In this document: piece by piece, positions 34,451-42,041 of the stretch
How positions within the stretch are numbered: the first letter of the stretch is position 1
Layout: each line of letters opens with the position of its first letter
Source of the DNA: an uncultured Corynebacterium sp.
GTDB taxonomy: Bacteria > Actinomycetota > Actinomycetes > Mycobacteriales > Mycobacteriaceae
NCBI GenBank assembly: GCA_943913645.1
Contig: CALTYZ010000002.1
Location: 1 to 64,000, forward strand
Direction: 5' to 3'
DNA: 64,000 nucleotides
The notes under the pieces: model-generated
Told to the model about the DNA's origin: nothing
The model's database searches: none
What the model saw: the letters and a program-made list of their open reading frames with translations, nothing else
Made by a program: the position numbers and the translations under genes

Positions 34451-35473
34451 TTAGAATGGGCAGCCAGCAGCACGGTGCTGCGAGGCAAGATCGTCATCTT
34501 CGGTGCCGTGGGCACCGTACGGCCGGATCTTCTTAGGCTCTTTGTACTCGCCTTCGATCATGCCGTGCTTGATCATCATCGAGCGGCCTGGCTCCATATA
34601 GCGCTTATCTTCCGGGAGGCGATCGAACACCTTCCGCACGAGCGAACGGATCCGGTCGAAACGTCTTTGATCTTTCTGAGACCACTCGAGGTCAAGAATC
34701 TCACGCTCCCGTTCGGCCAACGTCCCGTACGTCAACCAGATCACACTGCGCATTAGTGGCTTCCAGATCACCTTCCACACAGCTTCGGGCACACCTGGAG
34801 GCGCCTTGACAGGTTCATCACGAGCTGTACGCAACGCAAAGTCGACGGTCTCATTGCGTTCAAGGACGGTGTCTGCCATCTCATCGAAGTACTCCATGAG
34901 CTCGTCAAAGTTGTCGATGACAGGGCGCTCAGACATTCCGTACTTATCCCACCAGGTCACGCCTTCTCGCACGATCTGGTCTTTCTCCTCGGCCGTGAAC
35001 GGAGTGCCGAACAGCTCTTGAGCGAGAATCACGCGATAGACAAACGTTGCGTGCGCCCACCAGTAGATGTCAGGCGTCAGCGAGTGGTAGCGCTCGCCAT
35101 TGCGGAGGGTTCCCTTAATCGTGGTGTGGTAGTCGCGGATTTGTGTGCCCAAATCATCATCATCGAAGATAGACATGATGATCTGTGGGGTTGAACGTTC
35201 AAGGCGGGCGAACGGTTCTTCAAAGAACTTTGAGTGGTCGAGCAGTGACTGGCCAATTGCTGGGTGCATGTTCTGCATCACGCCGGTGTAACCACGCAGT
35301 AACTGGATGCGGTTATCAGCACCCCACTTCCAAAGAAGGGAATCGGGTCCAAGTGGATCGCGGCGCAGTTCCCGCTTCTTATCTTGAGTTGAAGCGTGAT
35401 TCTTATTCGTGGCGTCGCCATCATTCGATTCAGGCGCGTCGGGGGTGCCGTGAGTTGAGATTGAAGTAGACAT
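34451..35473 (-). CDS. MpaB/Lcp-family (DUF2236) haem oxygenase, canonical copy
   Basis: 340 residues. DUF2236 proteins include latex-clearing protein and fungal MpaB', b-type haem oxygenases that cleave polyprenyl double bonds to aldehydes or ketones. Conserved stretches: MQNMHPAIGQSLLDHSKFF (His70, His80), QIRDYHTTIKG (His116), GERYHSL (His130) and YWWAHATFVYRV (His141, a likely haem-ligand region). A polar N-terminal 45 residues precede the domain. No signal peptide. ATG 35473 is used; a GTG at 35485 is possible. It is first in an operon with the aldehyde dehydrogenase and is a paralogue of the gene at 37843-38754. Confidence 0.83.
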   Translation of the reverse strand: MSTSISTHGTPDAPESNDGDATNKNHASTQDKKRELRRDPLGPDSLLWKWGADNRIQLLRGYTGVMQNMHPAIGQSLLDHSKFFEEPFARLERSTPQIIMSIFDDDDLGTQIRDYHTTIKGTLRNGERYHSLTPDIYWWAHATFVYRVILAQELFGTPFTAEEKDQIVREGVTWWDKYGMSERPVIDNFDELMEYFDEMADTVLERNETVDFALRTARDEPVKAPPGVPEAVWKVIWKPLMRSVIWLTYGTLAEREREILDLEWSQKDQRRFDRIRSLVRKVFDRLPEDKRYMEPGRSMMIKHGMIEGEYKEPKKIRPYGAHGTEDDDLASQHRAAGCPF

Positions 35474-35607
35474 GATCGGCCTCACTCCTGATACTGAAAA
35501 TTCTGACAGTTTGTGAACGATAGCACAGAAATGAGGTCATTCGAGGCTAAATCACATCAGCATGGTCAACGTTAGGTGGGACATAAATCATACGTCTGAG
35601 CGGCTAA

Positions 35608-35630
35608 CATATGCCGCTGCTCGGCATATG
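35608..35630. promoter_or_regulatory. Perfect inverted repeat, candidate operator
   Basis: CATATGCCG-N5-CGGCATATG, 9-bp arms with a 5-bp spacer. It lies about 135 bp upstream of the minus-strand start and 73 bp upstream of the plus-strand -10. The geometry fits a dimeric TetR- or GntR-type regulator. No regulator gene is in the island. Confidence 0.55.
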
Positions 35631-35702
35631 CAAACAGCAGGTAGGGTGGGCTCTCAGCAGGGCGCCGGTGTGAATCTGTGATCAAATGTCGTTGAGGCAT
35701 GC

Positions 35703-35708
35703 TAGTGT
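35703..35708 (+). promoter_or_regulatory. Candidate -10 of the DUF6230-DUF6114 operon
   Basis: TAGTGT, 113 bp before the ATG at 35821, giving a leader of about 105 nt. A GAAAGG Shine-Dalgarno precedes the ATG. Confidence 0.4.
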
Positions 35709-35820
35709 GTGGAAGGTCATAAAAGGCTGTGTGTACGTCTCCGTCTCTGTGTCAGGCCTTTGTGGCTGCGCCATTTAATAACGCTAAGGACCAGCAGTTC
35801 CTGTTTGAGAAAGGTAAATC

Positions 35821-36399
35821 ATGGCGAACATCAACATCAAAAGAACCGCGATCGCCCTAGTTGTAGGTTTGACCGCGTTCGGGGCGACAGGTGTTGCCGT
35901 TGCGCAAGGTGGTCTGACAGCGAATCTTGCCTTGTCTGGCACTTTCTTCGATGTCAGCATGACCCATCTCGAAGGCGAAGGATTCACGCTCTTCATGGAT
36001 GGCGAGCAGATGGGGGAGCAGAGTGTACCCGTGGCACGCCTTGGATTCTCTCATGCCTACGCATCTAACCTCTGCCTTTCTGCGACGCTGCCAGATATGC
36101 CGATGGTAGGTGAGTCCACGTTGGCCCTGAAGGCGAATGGTGACAACAGTGTTGAGGTACGTGACCTGGTGGTGGGTAGTGATGATATTGTCGGAGCTCT
36201 CAATCTCACTGACGTCAGTGTTGGCATTGATGCCAGCCAAGTCAGCCCAATCGCCCCACAAGGTGCTTGGGGTCTGAAGTCTGACAAGGTCACGCTTAGC
36301 GCGGAGAAAATCCGTGCAACCGCTGTCGGGGCAAAGTCACTGACCGCCTCGGGAGTTGGCGTGACCGTCCGGAAGGGACGGGACAATGCCTGCTACTGA
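35821..36399 (+). CDS. DUF6230-family secreted protein
   Basis: 192 residues. A signal peptide (KRTAIALVVGLTAFGATGVA, cleavage near AVAQ-GG) is followed by an exported all-beta-looking domain with repeated short hydrophobic strands (LTANLALSGTFFDVSM, VTLSAEKIRATAVGAKSLTA). Two Cys are present (NLCLSA and the C-terminal NACY), possibly a disulphide. DUF6230 proteins occur in actinobacteria next to DUF6114 proteins; some are loosely labelled cholesterol esterase, without a catalytic triad that I can see here. Overlaps the next gene by 14 bp, so translation is coupled. Function unknown. Confidence 0.78.
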   Translation: MANINIKRTAIALVVGLTAFGATGVAVAQGGLTANLALSGTFFDVSMTHLEGEGFTLFMDGEQMGEQSVPVARLGFSHAYASNLCLSATLPDMPMVGESTLALKANGDNSVEVRDLVVGSDDIVGALNLTDVSVGIDASQVSPIAPQGAWGLKSDKVTLSAEKIRATAVGAKSLTASGVGVTVRKGRDNACY

Positions 36400-37726
36400 C
36401 AAGGAGCACCTCTCTGGCGATGAGCGCGTCACAGGTGAACACGCTCAGCTAGTTGATGAGTCCTTGGTAGTGGAGCAGAGACCGCAGTCTTCGCAGCAGC
36501 CCGCTGCGTCCGAACTTGATAACGAGTCGGCGGTTGAGACTGGGGAGACCGCGAGCAGGTTCGTGCATTGGCGTCGACAGCGTCCCTTTATTCCAGGATT
36601 ACTCGTCATCATTTCCGGGATCATCATGATTATCCCGGCGTATCTCACCTTCCAGATCTCTGATCTGCTGGTGATGATCTCAACTATCTCAGGTGTCTCT
36701 ACCTTGCTCATCGGCGCCGTCCTCATCATGTTCGGTATTGGCTCATGGCTGCAGCCTGCTACATCGCCGTACCTTGGGGTGCTGAGCATTTTGGTTGCGA
36801 TCATTGCGCTACCGACGTCGAACATTGGTGGATTCGTCATCGGTTCTCTTGTTGGCATCATCGGTGGTGCATTGCTTTTGGGATGGGAGCAAAATCCCCA
36901 ACCCAAAGCGCAATCCACACGCCCCACCTCGACGGCAACCGCACTTGCGCTTGTGTTTACTGGAGTAGGCGCCGCTGTGGCCGTGAGCGTAGTAGATCCT
37001 GGGCAGGCACAAGCCCGCGAGCCATTGCTCTTCCGCCCCCTTCCGGGCTTGGAGAAACTGTTTCCCTCACCGAAGCCGCTACCCACTCCGGAACCGCTCC
37101 TGCCTGTGCCTGAGGCACCTTCGCCTCCGCTACTGCCACCAGAGTCGCAGGAGCACGACCCGACGCCGGAGTCACCTCCAACCGAGCATGAGGACTATGT
37201 CCCAGAGGAGAGTGCCCCCGCACCAGCACCGGATCTTGGCGCAGTCGGACCAGGTATCAGCACTGTCACCGCTGACAGTGTTCGTCTGACCGGGAATGTG
37301 CACGCAACGTTGCAGACGGTAACCGTGGGAGGAAAGTCTCAACGAGCACTCGTGCTCACGGGAGATCGTCTTGTGGCGGGCAACCTTGGTTTGCAGATGC
37401 CGGGCGTCCAGGGCCGCGGCACGCTCACTACCGGGCAAATCGACACCAGGGTGTGGGACGGCCCGGTGAAAATTGTTGCCACCGCCTTGACCGCGACGCC
37501 AGCTTTAGTTGATGTGCCCACGTTGCCTGTCACGGTTGACCTCAACGGTGATCTCGCGACAATCCTGGACCTACTCGGCGTTCCTGATCCCCACCCTGCG
37601 CCTAATATTGGCGTCCCCGATATGCTCATGGACCTGATCTCGCTGAAAGACGTCACCATGCAGCTGGTGACGCTAGAAGGCAAGAACTTTAGCGCCCCTG
37701 CTGTTTCTCTACGGGCCCACCCGTAG
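36386..37726 (+). CDS. DUF6114 membrane protein fused to a secreted Pro-rich/beta domain
   Basis: 446 residues. A cytoplasmic acidic N-terminus (1-66) is followed by four membrane segments at about 70-88, 95-118, 129-145 and 148-167, the DUF6114 core. A fifth hydrophobic stretch (ATALALVFTGVGAAVAVSVV, 184-203) ends in GQAQA and looks like an internal signal peptide. Then comes a Pro/Glu-rich linker (about 215-275) and a beta-rich domain (285-446) with strand patterns like the DUF6230 partner (VTMQLVTLEGKNFSAPAVSL). I infer a fusion of a DUF6114 protein with a second DUF6230-like exported module. It ends convergently with the second MpaB gene. Confidence 0.78.
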   Translation: MPATDKEHLSGDERVTGEHAQLVDESLVVEQRPQSSQQPAASELDNESAVETGETASRFVHWRRQRPFIPGLLVIISGIIMIIPAYLTFQISDLLVMISTISGVSTLLIGAVLIMFGIGSWLQPATSPYLGVLSILVAIIALPTSNIGGFVIGSLVGIIGGALLLGWEQNPQPKAQSTRPTSTATALALVFTGVGAAVAVSVVDPGQAQAREPLLFRPLPGLEKLFPSPKPLPTPEPLLPVPEAPSPPLLPPESQEHDPTPESPPTEHEDYVPEESAPAPAPDLGAVGPGISTVTADSVRLTGNVHATLQTVTVGGKSQRALVLTGDRLVAGNLGLQMPGVQGRGTLTTGQIDTRVWDGPVKIVATALTATPALVDVPTLPVTVDLNGDLATILDLLGVPDPHPAPNIGVPDMLMDLISLKDVTMQLVTLEGKNFSAPAVSLRAHP

Positions 37727-37781
37727 AGCTTAAGCCGCTGTAATCACGCCTCCTGCGGAGCACCGTGAGCGTACAGAAGAA

Positions 37782-37814
37782 AAGGCTTGCACCTCTTGTT
37801 GAGGTGCAAGCCTT
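37782..37814 (-). terminator. Strong terminator after the second MpaB gene
   Basis: A perfect 14-bp stem, AAGGCTTGCACCTC with GAGGTGCAAGCCTT, and a 5-nt loop. On the minus strand the stem is followed by TTCTTCTG, making it a terminator for the operon that ends at 37843. It may also stop plus-strand transcripts. Confidence 0.8.
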
Positions 37815-37842
37815 GTAAGGGCGCCGGTGGAACTACAGCTAG

Positions 37843-38754
37843 CTAGTAACGGAAGCTGCCTTCTGCTTCGGCCTTTTCAAATGCTCTCGTTGCAATCGGG
37901 ACCATGCGCAGACGACGTGGCAAGACGCTAAAGACCGCACGCGCGGTACGTGCTAGCGCCATGAAGCGGCGCTGATCGGACCTCGTCCACTCCCACCCGA
38001 GATTGTCCCGCACCTTGGCCGGCAGCAGCCCGATCGCAGCCCAGAGCAACAATCTAGACGCGTATGGCGCGATGGGTTTCCAGAGCCACTTCGGCACAGA
38101 CGGCATCGGTGGATCAAGAGTAAGACCATTAATGATGCGGGAGCGTTCGATGGTCTCGCTCGGAGCTAAGGTGTCGTACATGCTGTCCATGTACTTGACG
38201 TACTGGTCGTATGTCCGTGGGGCATCCTTAGGTTCTGCGACACCGTAGAACGTGTACCACGTGCGAGACTCCTGGAAGAGCTGTTCACGTTCTTCGTGGG
38301 ACATCTCAGGCATGAAATTTCCCGCAAGCATGTAGGGCATTGCCACGAAGGTGGAGTGCGCCCAGTAGTACACCTCTGGATTGAGCGAATGGTAGCGAGT
38401 GCCGTCGGGGTGGGTGCCCTTGACGTCTTTATGGAAGTCTCTAATCATTGCACCGACTTCCGGACCCTCGTACACGGTCCGAATGATCGGGAAAGCGGAA
38501 CGGACCAAACGGGCGACCTCGTTGTCGAACACGTTAGACAGTTGCACAAGCGAGCGGCTGATGTCTTTTTGGGAAATCTGCAGCACGCCAGCACTCAGTG
38601 CGACGAAGAGTGAACGCCAGTCCCCGAATCGCTCCCACAACACTGAGTCCGGGCCTAAGGGTGCGAGTCCCTCTGCAGTTGGGGCAGATTCTGCGGGTAC
38701 AACGGCCGATCCAGCAGTTGTGTCAGGTTCGTTGGAATGATCCAAAGTGGTCAT
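37843..38754 (-). CDS. MpaB/Lcp-family (DUF2236) protein, divergent copy
   Basis: 303 residues, a paralogue of the 34451-35473 product. Shared motifs: LGPDSVLWERFGDWRS, MIRDFHKDVKG (His108), TRYHSLNPEVYYWAHSTFV (His122, His133) and the C-terminal WSDQRRF-like WTRSDQRRFMALARTARAVF. It lacks the early HP-AIG/DHS histidines of the other copy: the matching region reads QISQKDISRSLVQLSNVFDN. This may mean altered haem or substrate binding, or a subunit role. It follows the FAD-protein gene by 29 bp in the same operon. No signal peptide. Confidence 0.8.
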   Translation of the reverse strand: MTTLDHSNEPDTTAGSAVVPAESAPTAEGLAPLGPDSVLWERFGDWRSLFVALSAGVLQISQKDISRSLVQLSNVFDNEVARLVRSAFPIIRTVYEGPEVGAMIRDFHKDVKGTHPDGTRYHSLNPEVYYWAHSTFVAMPYMLAGNFMPEMSHEEREQLFQESRTWYTFYGVAEPKDAPRTYDQYVKYMDSMYDTLAPSETIERSRIINGLTLDPPMPSVPKWLWKPIAPYASRLLLWAAIGLLPAKVRDNLGWEWTRSDQRRFMALARTARAVFSVLPRRLRMVPIATRAFEKAEAEGSFRY

Positions 38755-38783
38755 GGTTTCTCCTCAAAATTCAACGCGATCCG

Positions 38784-39548
38784 TTAGACCGGCGTTTTGC
38801 TGGGCCTGCGTTCTTCGGCCGCGTAGTTGCGGGCCCGGACAAAGACGTGAGTATCGGGCTCGAAATCACTGATAGCTGCTCGAGCGCGACGTAACGTGCC
38901 TGGTTGCACTAGCCAGCGATCTTGTTTGACACTGAGTGCGCCTGGGCCTCTAATCTCAAGCTGCCGCAAGTAGCGTCGTGCGTAGCCGCCTCGCATTTCG
39001 GCGACGGCGAACGAGCGCTCCACAGGTTGAGCATTAGAGGGGTACTCGGTATCTACAAAGAGGCAGTTTGGCAGTCCAACTACTTCGACGCCCAAATGAT
39101 GATAAAGATCGTCGGCGTTGAAGTTTTTGCGTCCCGGTACTTCGATCCAAGGTGAGGCTTCCCCGGTTGCCCGGATCAGCACGTCGAACTTTTCGGTTTG
39201 CGTGTCGTTCAGCGTCAGTTCCCATTGTCCTTCTGCTTCGTCGAAAGAAGCATGGGTGATATTGGTTGAGCCGCGAAACACGGCTCCGCTGGCGCCAATC
39301 GCGGCGCTCAAGTGCTCGACAAGCGCGCTGGAAGTACCGTCTACCTTGGTCTTCTTCAGGTAGGGAGTGCGGTAATGTGCGCGGCGTGACAGTGCGACGC
39401 TGCCCGAGGATAGGTGCCCGCCAAGAGTCGGTTGACGGTCGAAGAGCGTTGTATCAAAGCCAGAGAACGCACACTCCGCTGCTGCGGAGCACCCCGCAAC
39501 CCCGGCGCCGACAACAGCCACTGTTGGTCGACGATACGGTCTGAACAT
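38784..39548 (-). CDS. Compact FAD-dependent oxidoreductase-like protein
   Basis: 254 residues from ATG 39548, which has AAAGG 8 nt upstream (ATG 39575 is less likely). The Rossmann FAD motif VAVVGAGVAGCSAAAECAFSG is near residues 10-30, followed by FDRQPTLGGHLSSG, and the ATG motif of flavin monooxygenases appears as LIRATGEASPW. At half the usual length of flavin-containing monooxygenases, it shows no second NADPH-binding GxGxxG. It could be an electron donor or a reductase for the adjacent MpaB protein, or a degenerate enzyme. It leads the operon with the second MpaB gene. Confidence 0.72.
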   Translation of the reverse strand: MFRPYRRPTVAVVGAGVAGCSAAAECAFSGFDTTLFDRQPTLGGHLSSGSVALSRRAHYRTPYLKKTKVDGTSSALVEHLSAAIGASGAVFRGSTNITHASFDEAEGQWELTLNDTQTEKFDVLIRATGEASPWIEVPGRKNFNADDLYHHLGVEVVGLPNCLFVDTEYPSNAQPVERSFAVAEMRGGYARRYLRQLEIRGPGALSVKQDRWLVQPGTLRRARAAISDFEPDTHVFVRARNYAAEERRPSKTPV

Positions 39549-39569
39549 AACGTTTACCTTTCGAAAAAC

Positions 39570-39596
39570 GTTCACTGTGCAGGAGCAGCAGTGAAC
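39570..39596 (-). promoter_or_regulatory. Inverted repeat in the leader of the FAD-protein/MpaB operon
   Basis: GTTCACTG (39570-39577) and CAGTGAAC (39589-39596) are perfect complements around 11 nt. Between the -10 and the RBS it could be an mRNA hairpin or an operator. Confidence 0.45.
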
Positions 39597-39639
39597 CAGG
39601 CATCTTTTCGGTTAACGTCTGATCTTAGTCTCAGTGGCT

Positions 39640-39645
39640 ATTGTA
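39640..39645 (-). promoter_or_regulatory. Candidate -10 of the FAD-protein/MpaB operon
   Basis: TACAAT on the minus strand, about 92 bp before the ATG at 39548. The leader would be about 85 nt and includes the 8-bp inverted repeat. Confidence 0.5.
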
Positions 39646-39694
39646 TTGTGGCCTGTTTCACTTGTTATTTGTCATTGTCTGAATGTTGCGTCAA

Positions 39695-40372
39695 CTACCG
39701 CTGGAAGTCCACGACTACCCGCGTCGGATTCTCGAGCAAGGTCACTGTGTATGGGCGAGACTGATCTACGCCGATGATGTACTGCGTATCTGCTTCGAAG
39801 ACGCCGCCATGCACCACTTGCTTCACGTTGCCGGTCGCTACTCCTGTGACCGGGCCAACGCGGATCAGCTCCTCACGCGGACTCATTTCTTCCATAGGGG
39901 TGCCTTGAATCATGAGCTCAAAGTAGGCGTTGCCGTTCACGTCGATTGGGTGTCCTGATGCTTGTTGCCGCGGCTCGGTGGTGTATCCAGCGACATAGCC
40001 GGGACGTCCAGTGCCGGAAAATTCGAATACAACCCGATCATACCCATCGTGTGTGCCGGCGCGCACGTCTTGAATCACCAGCTCAGCGCCCTGCGGAGCA
40101 ACTCGCAGCTGCTCGGTTGTGTACGCAGCCTGGGCTGCCTCGGTGTCGGCGGGTTTGAGGGTGGATGTGGGTGAATCGTTTCCGGTGGCAGTCTGGCCTG
40201 CATTAGCCTGGCTAGCTTTGGCGCTCGCGTCCATCTCATTGGCTGAGTCGGTTGCGGTAGCCGAGCTCACTGTGGATGAGCTATCCGGTGCCGAGCTGCT
40301 GTCGCCACTTTGGCTACAGGCAGTCAGTGCCAGTGGGAGCAGGAGCATTATGCTTATCGACGATCGGTTCAT
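39695..40372 (-). CDS. AMIN-like domain lipoprotein
   Basis: 225 residues. The signal peptide ISIMLLLPLALTAC carries the lipobox LTAC. A Ser/Ala/Thr-rich linker (about 25-85) precedes a C-terminal AMIN-like beta domain: YDRVVFEFSGTGRPGYVAGY, AYFELMIQGT, and the ending NPTRVVVDFQR. The domain is known in actinobacterial surface lipoproteins and is thought to bind cell-wall material. TATACT ends 6 nt before the ATG, so the mRNA is leaderless and probably well expressed. It is divergent from dapB. Confidence 0.86.
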   Translation of the reverse strand: MNRSSISIMLLLPLALTACSQSGDSSSAPDSSSTVSSATATDSANEMDASAKASQANAGQTATGNDSPTSTLKPADTEAAQAAYTTEQLRVAPQGAELVIQDVRAGTHDGYDRVVFEFSGTGRPGYVAGYTTEPRQQASGHPIDVNGNAYFELMIQGTPMEEMSPREELIRVGPVTGVATGNVKQVVHGGVFEADTQYIIGVDQSRPYTVTLLENPTRVVVDFQR

Positions 40373-40378
40373 GCCCCG

Positions 40379-40384
40379 AGTATA
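40379..40384 (-). promoter_or_regulatory. -10 element of the AMIN-like lipoprotein, leaderless
   Basis: TATACT on the minus strand with 6 nt to ATG 40372. It is the closest to consensus of the leaderless set. Confidence 0.65.
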
Positions 40385-40438
40385 GGGGGTAAATTCCGAT
40401 CGTCGTTACGCAAAATGCCCAACTGAAAGGGAATCTAG

Positions 40439-41185
40439 ATGACTATCAACGTTGGTGTGCTGGGGGCGCAAGGCAGGGTTGGTTCCGCTGTCGTCGCTGG
40501 TGTCACTGCTGCAGATGATCTTGAGCTCGTGGCTGAAATTGACCGCGAGGATTCCTTAGAAGCGCTTACCCAATCAGGCGCAGCGGTAGTTGTGGACTTC
40601 ACCACCCCGAAGGCGGTCATGAACAACCTGGAGTTCTGCATCGCGCACGGGATTCACTGTGTCGTTGGAACAACAGGTTTCGACGAAAAGCGATACGAGC
40701 AGGTGCGCAAATGGTGCGCCCAAGCTGATGGGGTGGGGGTGCTTATCGCCCCGAACTTCGCGATTTCTGCCGTGCTCACGATGGCTTTTGCCCGCCAAGC
40801 CGCACCATTTTTCGAGTCTGCCGAGGTAGTTGAATTTCACCACCCCAATAAGCTCGATGCGCCCAGCGGTACTGCGATAAAGACGGCGCAGGGTATCGCG
40901 CAAGCACGCCGCGAAGCCGGAATGGCCGCCATGCCAGACGCAACTGAGCAGCAGCATGAAGGTGCTCGGGGGGCGGATATCAGCGGTGTGAAGGTGCACG
41001 CGGTGCGAATGTCCGGGATGGTCGCCCACGAGGAGGTCATTTTTGGGACCACCGACCAGTCGTTGACCATCCGCCAAGACTCCTATGGGCGCGAGTCGTT
41101 TGTCCCCGGTGTGCTCACCGGTGTGCGTCAGGTGGCACACTACCCTGGGTTGACTATCGGCCTCGACACCTATTTGGGGCTGTAA
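40439..41185 (+). CDS. dapB: 4-hydroxy-tetrahydrodipicolinate reductase
   Basis: 248 residues. Reduces the DapA product toward diaminopimelate and lysine. NAD(P)-binding GVLGAQGRVGSAVV near residues 5-18, GTTGFDEKRYEQV, and the substrate motif EFHHPNKLDAPSGTA are present. GAAAGGG lies 9 nt upstream of the ATG. It heads dapB-thyX, with 3 bp between them. Confidence 0.96.
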   Translation: MTINVGVLGAQGRVGSAVVAGVTAADDLELVAEIDREDSLEALTQSGAAVVVDFTTPKAVMNNLEFCIAHGIHCVVGTTGFDEKRYEQVRKWCAQADGVGVLIAPNFAISAVLTMAFARQAAPFFESAEVVEFHHPNKLDAPSGTAIKTAQGIAQARREAGMAAMPDATEQQHEGARGADISGVKVHAVRMSGMVAHEEVIFGTTDQSLTIRQDSYGRESFVPGVLTGVRQVAHYPGLTIGLDTYLGL

Positions 41186-41188
41186 GTC

Positions 41189-41941
41189 ATGGCAGTTGAG
41201 TCGTCGCTGGATGTGCAACTCATTGCAGCCTCCCAGTTCCGCATGCCCACTGGGGTCGATTGGCAGGTCGATGAAGGAGCCACGGACGCGGAAGCGATTG
41301 TGGAGTTTGCGGGGCGTGCATGCTATGAATCCTGGGACAAACCGAACCCCCGCACTCGCGACAATGATGCGTATTTGCGCCATATTATCGATGTTGGCCA
41401 CGACGCGCTTCTTGAACACGCAACCGCGACTATGTATATACGGGGGTTGTCACGCGCTGCCGGTAATGAGCTGTTGCGACACCGTCATTTATCGTTTTCC
41501 CAGCTTTCACAGCGTTATGTTCACGCTGAGTCTGGCGAAGTAGTGGTACCTGCTGCGATCGCCAACGACGAAGATCTTCGGCGGCTTTTCCTGAATGCGG
41601 TGGATGAGGCGCGGTTCGTGCATGACGAGCTGCTCACAGCGCTCGAGGACGACCTCGATGCTGAATCGAATGCGCTACTGCGGGCGAAGAAGGCACGCCA
41701 GGCGGCGCGCGCGATCTTGCCCAACGCAACCGAAACCCGCTTTGTCGTCTCGGGCAACTTCCGGGCCTGGCGTGGTTTCATTGCAGCGCGAGCCTCTGAA
41801 CATGCAGACACCGAGATTCGCAGGTTGGCAATCGCGTGCCTTGAACTCTTACAGGAGCAATCGCCGGTGCTATTTAGCGACTTTCTCATTAGTGAGCTAG
41901 CGGACGGCACCCGAATGGCTACCACGCCGTACCTGTCCTAG
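41189..41941 (+). CDS. thyX: FAD-dependent thymidylate synthase ThyX
   Basis: 250 residues. Makes dTMP from dUMP using methylene-tetrahydrofolate and FADH2. The ThyX signature RHRxxSxxxxSQR is visible as RHRHLSFSQLSQRY. ATTMYIRGLSRAAGNELLRH (as ATMYIRGLSRA) and the C-terminal SGNFRAWRGFIAAR are also present. The ATG is 3 bp after the dapB stop. The dapB-thyX-dapA order is shared with other corynebacteria and mycobacteria. Confidence 0.96.
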   Translation: MAVESSLDVQLIAASQFRMPTGVDWQVDEGATDAEAIVEFAGRACYESWDKPNPRTRDNDAYLRHIIDVGHDALLEHATATMYIRGLSRAAGNELLRHRHLSFSQLSQRYVHAESGEVVVPAAIANDEDLRRLFLNAVDEARFVHDELLTALEDDLDAESNALLRAKKARQAARAILPNATETRFVVSGNFRAWRGFIAARASEHADTEIRRLAIACLELLQEQSPVLFSDFLISELADGTRMATTPYLS

Positions 41942-42027
41942 GACGCTGTCTTCGCGATCGCCGGCCACATCAATGTGAGTGAGCGCTGCGGGGCGCCGTC
42001 GGTGTGCTTTGGAGGTGCGCGACCGGG

Positions 42028-42033
42028 TAGGGT
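42028..42033 (+). promoter_or_regulatory. -10 element of dapA, leaderless
   Basis: TAGGGT with 8 nt to ATG 42042, in the 100-bp thyX-dapA gap. Confidence 0.5.
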
Positions 42034-42041
42034 GTGTTTCC

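Larger units (their letters stand above)
35474..35820. other. Divergent regulatory region of the MpaB/DUF6230 island
   Basis: Nearly 350 bp without a gene. It holds the promoters of the mpaB-aldehyde dehydrogenase operon (minus) and of the DUF6230-DUF6114 operon (plus), plus a perfect palindrome at 35608-35630. It is more AT-rich than the neighbouring genes. No credible small ORF or structured RNA was found. Confidence 0.6.

Noticed and set aside
35568..35590. DtxR-like half-site TTAGGT in the MpaB/DUF6230 region
   Set aside because: Only one half matches; the other arm is not recognisable.
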